31,667 nt of DNA, from positions 1-31,667 of the IMG/VR virus record IMGVR_UViG_3300042874_000230; one strand, given 5' to 3'. The stretch comes from a virus. A program made the translations under genes and the position numbers. Shown here piece by piece: positions 29,232-31,667 of this stretch. Position 1 is the first letter of the stretch. Every line of letters begins with the position of its first letter. The notes under the pieces are model-generated. The model did no database searches, had not been told where the DNA came from, and saw only the letters and a list, made by a program, of their open reading frames with translations.

Positions 29232-29594
29232 TTATAGGCGAACGATCCCGAACTTCACCGCCACATTGCTAGCTGCGAGATAGAACATGCCGTCCGTCTG
29301 TCTCCACCCCATGACTTGATCGACCTTAAAGACGGCGATCTCGCCAATCCCAAGTGAATAGGCGGTCACGTCTCCGGATCGATTTTGCCCATCGACGGCA
29401 CTGGTGAGCGTCACCGTGCGAGCCGAGGCCCCATCCGTGTTCTGCAAGATCAGCAGCACGGGCCCATCGAGCACAAACTGATTGCCGTTCGCCACATCGC
29501 AGGCCGTCATCACGCAATCCAGCGAATCGACGGCTGGCTGTAATGTGGGATAGGGGCCCAGCGGAGTGGTACGAGTAATGGTTGTCCGTGGCAT
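29232..29594 (-). CDS. Small beta-rich virion protein of the tail module
   Basis: A 120-residue protein (MPRTTITRTTPLGPYPTLQP, GNQFVLDGPVLLILQNTDG, ARTVTLTSAVDGQNRSGDV, FGIVRL) of a family often found beside the major tail protein in siphoviruses. It is a beta-sandwich by pattern and may decorate the tail tube or capsid. ATG 29594 follows AGGAGGATTTCGCT. The name is by family likeness and place. Confidence 0.72.
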   Translation of the reverse strand: MPRTTITRTTPLGPYPTLQPAVDSLDCVMTACDVANGNQFVLDGPVLLILQNTDGASARTVTLTSAVDGQNRSGDVTAYSLGIGEIAVFKVDQVMGWRQTDGMFYLAASNVAVKFGIVRL

Positions 29595-29654
29595 AGCGAA
29601 ATCCTCCTTATGATCGTAGACGCTGAATTAACTATCCGTTGACTACTCCAATGC
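29595..29654. other. Short gap after the major tail protein gene
   Basis: Sixty bases, AT-rich (GATCGTAGACGCTGAATTAACTATCC... contains TTAACTA), between the major tail and the small virion gene. It is one of the few non-overlapping joins in the structural block and carries only the ribosome site of the following gene that I can name. Confidence 0.4.
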
Positions 29655-30083
29655 TTAGCTAAACGCTGGTGCGCCCGTGCAGCGGAGCGTGATCTTCTGC
29701 ATCATCGCGTCATCCACTGGGAATTCGAACGGAATGGTCTTCACATAGGCCGCAAAACTGATGGTCTGGATCGAGCCGGGCAGCACGATCTGCCAATTAC
29801 GTTTCGTGCGGGCCAGAAAATCCGTGCGCAATCCAATATGCGTGGGATCGCTGGGCACATAGTTGGTTTCAAATTCGACCGTGCCGGCATCGATGAGCGT
29901 CAAGATAAATTCTCGAAACGCCCCCTGCGCGGCCGAGCTGTGCGTGGTCACATCCGCTTCGTCGGTTTCCATGCTTGGCCCGCTGATCGAGCGCACTTCC
30001 CCCACGGTCGTGAAGGTTTCCGGAGCCCCTCCATCACCGCGCTTCAGTAATGTTCCATAGCCAGAAATCGCTGCTGTAGGCAT
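29655..30083 (-). CDS. Major tail tube protein
   Basis: A 142-residue protein with the tail-tube pattern: FTTVGEVRSISGPSMETDEA followed by DVTTHSS, and REFILTLIDAGTVEFETNYV, FAAYVKTIPFEFPVDDAMMQ, KITLRCTGAPAFS. These match the lambda V/HK97 tail-tube family. ATG 30083 lies behind GGAGGAGAGCG, a strong site fitting a high-copy protein. It lies between the terminator and chaperones, as usual. Confidence 0.92.
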   Translation of the reverse strand: MPTAAISGYGTLLKRGDGGAPETFTTVGEVRSISGPSMETDEADVTTHSSAAQGAFREFILTLIDAGTVEFETNYVPSDPTHIGLRTDFLARTKRNWQIVLPGSIQTISFAAYVKTIPFEFPVDDAMMQKITLRCTGAPAFS

Positions 30084-30102
30084 CGCTCTCCTCCTTCGTT
30101 CG

Positions 30103-30555
30103 TTATGCCGCCCTCATGGCGCGTCCGTGGTGACATCCCCACCGCTGGATCGCCTGCGCGTGCGGCTTGGCGACCGTGGTTCCTTCATCGGTTGTTATTT
30201 CCTCGAGAGTCATCTGCCAGATGTTCGGCTGGCTGGCCTGCACGAGCAGCATGACCTCGTAGGCGTCATCAATCGCGGCATCGAGCACCGCACGCACATC
30301 CTCACCGTCTTTCGTATAGATCACGATCTTGACCTGCATCACGCAATCCCGATCCTGCTGCGTGAACGTGCCAATGGTTTCATCGGTCACAATCACGCAA
30401 TAGGTTGGAAACCGCTTGCACTCGACCTCCGTGAGAAAATTGAGGCTCACGTCGTAATCCTTGAGGCGGGGGCCTTCCTTCCCCTCCCGTGAGCGAAACA
30501 TCTCCACCACGGCATCGCGCAGAATGGTGCGGTCGCTCAGACCCGGCACGCTCAC
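30103..30555 (-). CDS. Tail terminator protein (gpU-like)
   Basis: A 150-residue protein with an N-terminal helix (SDRTILRDAVVEMFRSREGK), strands (FPTYCVIVTDETIGTFTQQD, VMQVKIVIYTKDGEDVRAVL) and a helix (DAAIDDAYEVMLLVQASQPN). It starts at GTG 30555, overlapping the stop upstream as GTGA. Placement directly before the major tail protein and the fold pattern indicate the tail-terminator role. Confidence 0.8.
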   Translation of the reverse strand: MSVPGLSDRTILRDAVVEMFRSREGKEGPRLKDYDVSLNFLTEVECKRFPTYCVIVTDETIGTFTQQDRDCVMQVKIVIYTKDGEDVRAVLDAAIDDAYEVMLLVQASQPNIWQMTLEEITTDEGTTVAKPHAQAIQRWGCHHGRAMRAA

Positions 30556-30947
30556 TTCCCCACCTCCTGCAAGACCTGCGTGAGCTCTCGAGTTGCCACG
30601 CTATTCATGGTCTCCTGTGCGGGCCCCACTACCGGCCGCGCCCGCAACACGCCGCGGCCCTTCGTCAACGTGGCGCCATGTTCAAAAATATTCATCAACC
30701 GCGGAATCGGAACCACGCGGCCACTGATCTCCGCGCTTTTGACGCTCACTTTCGTTTGCATCTTTCGCGATTGACGCCGCAGAAACCCGGTCCGCGGCAC
30801 AAACTCGGCCGCAATCCGGCGCCGGGCCTCCGTGCGGCCCGCATTACTAATGGTGCGCATCTTTTTCTTGATGGTGGTCACAGCCCCCTTGCCTTCCTTG
30901 GCATAATTGAGGAGCCCCACCGCATGCACTTTGGTTGAGATTGCCAT
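30552..30947 (-). CDS. HK97 gp10-like tail completion / neck protein
   Basis: A 131-residue basic protein (AVTTIKKKMRTISNAGRTEA, VPRTGFLRRQSRKMQTKVSV, LMNIFEHGATLTKGRGVLRA). The RTGFLRRS-type stretch followed by an EHG..T motif and final ARPVVGPAQET is characteristic of the HK97 gp10 family. ATG 30947 is preferred to the TTG one codon upstream. It connects the head connector to the tail terminator. Confidence 0.85.
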   Translation of the reverse strand: MAISTKVHAVGLLNYAKEGKGAVTTIKKKMRTISNAGRTEARRRIAAEFVPRTGFLRRQSRKMQTKVSVKSAEISGRVVPIPRLMNIFEHGATLTKGRGVLRARPVVGPAQETMNSVATRELTQVLQEVGK

Positions 30948-30950
30948 CAA

Positions 30951-31520
30951 TTACCCTCGCGCAAACCGGAAGAGATCCAAGATCGCCTGCACCCCGGCCG
31001 GCCAATCATTGCGTAACGTCATCGAACTATCGGCCACACTCTTGGCACTCAGGCCCAACAACGCATGCTCGCCCTTATCTCGCGCCAACCAGATGAGCTC
31101 GATCGCCGCATGCTCGAGCATGTCCAGCGTGTCGTCGCCCTCCGCAAAGCCACCGGTATACGTCGCCTTGATATTGGCCACCCCGCCGCAGATGCGAGGC
31201 TGAAGAAATGTCACAATCCCAGCCTGGGCATTGGTCAACACATAATCCGTCGTCGGAATCAGCGTGGACGCGCCATAGACATGCAAGGGATCGTCATAGA
31301 GACTCATCAAGACCGTGACCGGCGCACGCCGGAGCAGCAACGTCGTCTGCCCCGGCTGCGTCGAGTAATAATCTACGATCCCGGCCTGCTGCTCGAACGT
31401 GCGGCCGCAATACCCCTCAATGAACGTCTGCGCCACGGGCATGAGCCGCAACAATTCCTCATCGTGGTTCGTGTCCGTGAGGTTCTTAAACGCTTTGACG
31501 TTCGCCAAGGTGATAAACAT
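30951..31520 (-). CDS. Head-tail connector protein (HK97 gp6-like)
   Basis: A 189-residue protein starting at ATG 31520 behind GAAAGGGTCGC. The N-terminal helical part (ANVKAFKNLTDTNHDEELLR, AQTFIEGYCGRTFEQQAG) and the following strand region (TLLLRRAPVTVLMSLYDDP, IKATYTGGFA) with a C-terminal helical end (AAIELIWLARDKG) are typical of gp6-like adaptors that dock to the portal. Its gene is the first after the circle join. Confidence 0.9.
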   Translation of the reverse strand: MFITLANVKAFKNLTDTNHDEELLRLMPVAQTFIEGYCGRTFEQQAGIVDYYSTQPGQTTLLLRRAPVTVLMSLYDDPLHVYGASTLIPTTDYVLTNAQAGIVTFLQPRICGGVANIKATYTGGFAEGDDTLDMLEHAAIELIWLARDKGEHALLGLSAKSVADSSMTLRNDWPAGVQAILDLFRFARG

Positions 31521-31536
31521 GCGACCCTTTCATGCG

Positions 31537-31554
31537 AGTGCAGACGTCTGCACT
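31537..31554. repeat. Perfect 18-bp palindrome at the circle join
   Basis: AGTGCAGACGTCTGCACT is self-complementary without a loop. It lies in the 42-base gap between the connector gene start and the accessory head gene stop. It is nearly the same as the palindrome upstream of the ParB-family gene. Palindromes this long usually bind a dimer; an attenuator hairpin without loop is unlikely. Confidence 0.85.
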
Positions 31555-31667
31555 GCGGAGCCTTAGTCGAGCAACGCGCTCGGCGGTGCGGCACCCTGAT
31601 AGCGTGAGCCGTGGAGAATGTAGGCCACGCCATAGAAATCGGCGTTAGCTCCAGGAGAGGCCCCCAC
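31541..31667. repeat. Terminal direct repeat, right copy
   Basis: Exact duplicate of 1-127. It contains the last 34 codons and stop (31563) of the accessory head protein gene, truncated at the window edge only because of the linear cut. Confidence 0.95.
31563..31667 (-). CDS. 3' part of the accessory head protein gene (duplicate of 23-127)
   Basis: The stop at 31563 and the upstream codons repeat the end of the gene at 23-499. It is not a second gene; it is the same locus seen twice because the contig ends overlap. Confidence 0.9.
   Translation of the reverse strand: MGASPGANADFYGVAYILHGSRYQGAAPPSALLD

Overview
The window is a complete, circularly assembled genome of a temperate, long-tailed (siphovirus-type) phage. 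The first 127 bases are repeated exactly at the end (1-127 = 31541-31667), so the molecule closes into a circle of 31,540 bp. The host is probably Gram-negative: there is a nested Rz/Rz1-type spanin pair, whose job is to disrupt an outer membrane, and a lipobox lipoprotein next to the integrase. The host genus cannot be read from the sequence. Nearly every gene lies on the minus strand; only three genes at 14.9-16.5 kb are on the plus strand.

Read along the minus strand from a divergent control region at 14.7-14.9 kb, the early block (14.7 to 7.1 kb) holds a ribbon-helix-helix (RHH) protein, small membrane proteins, several tiny Cys-rich putative zinc proteins, a ParB-family protein, an ASCH-like protein and a DUF1376-type replication protein. 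Many are chained by ATGA, GTGA or TGATG overlaps. No DNA polymerase, helicase or CI-like repressor is visible. The packaging and head block (7.1 to 0 kb) runs HTH, HNH nuclease, terminase small and large subunits, portal, S78 prohead protease, HK97-type capsid and a probable accessory head protein. Across the circle join (31.5 to 26.3 kb) come the head-tail connector, neck proteins, tail terminator, major tail protein, a G/GT tail chaperone pair with a programmed -1 frameshift at A AAA AAC, and the tape measure.

The tail-tip and host-range block (26.3 to 18.2 kb) has two paralogous appendage proteins, a hub protein with a glycine-rich tip, an FN3 protein, an Asp-box beta-propeller, an Ig-like protein, a protein made of about thirteen 20-residue repeats, and a fibre protein with odd membrane segments. 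The lysis block (18.2 to 16.5 kb) has a zinc-ribbon microprotein, a DUF5675 protein, two holin candidates and the spanins, but no recognisable endolysin.

The plus-strand lysogeny block encodes a second RHH protein, a short tyrosine integrase and a lipoprotein. The control region carries two divergent sigma70-like promoters, each joined to a tandem 10-bp-spaced GTAGCC operator. Related 10-bp-phased repeats occur upstream of the HNH/terminase operon. I propose that paired RHH proteins replace CI/Cro as the lysis-lysogeny switch. Other notable signals are an 18-bp perfect palindrome at the circle join with a near-copy just upstream of the ParB-family gene, a 25-codon DUF4031-like remnant sharing 26 identical bases with that gene, and a 10-C tract that breaks one zinc-protein frame.
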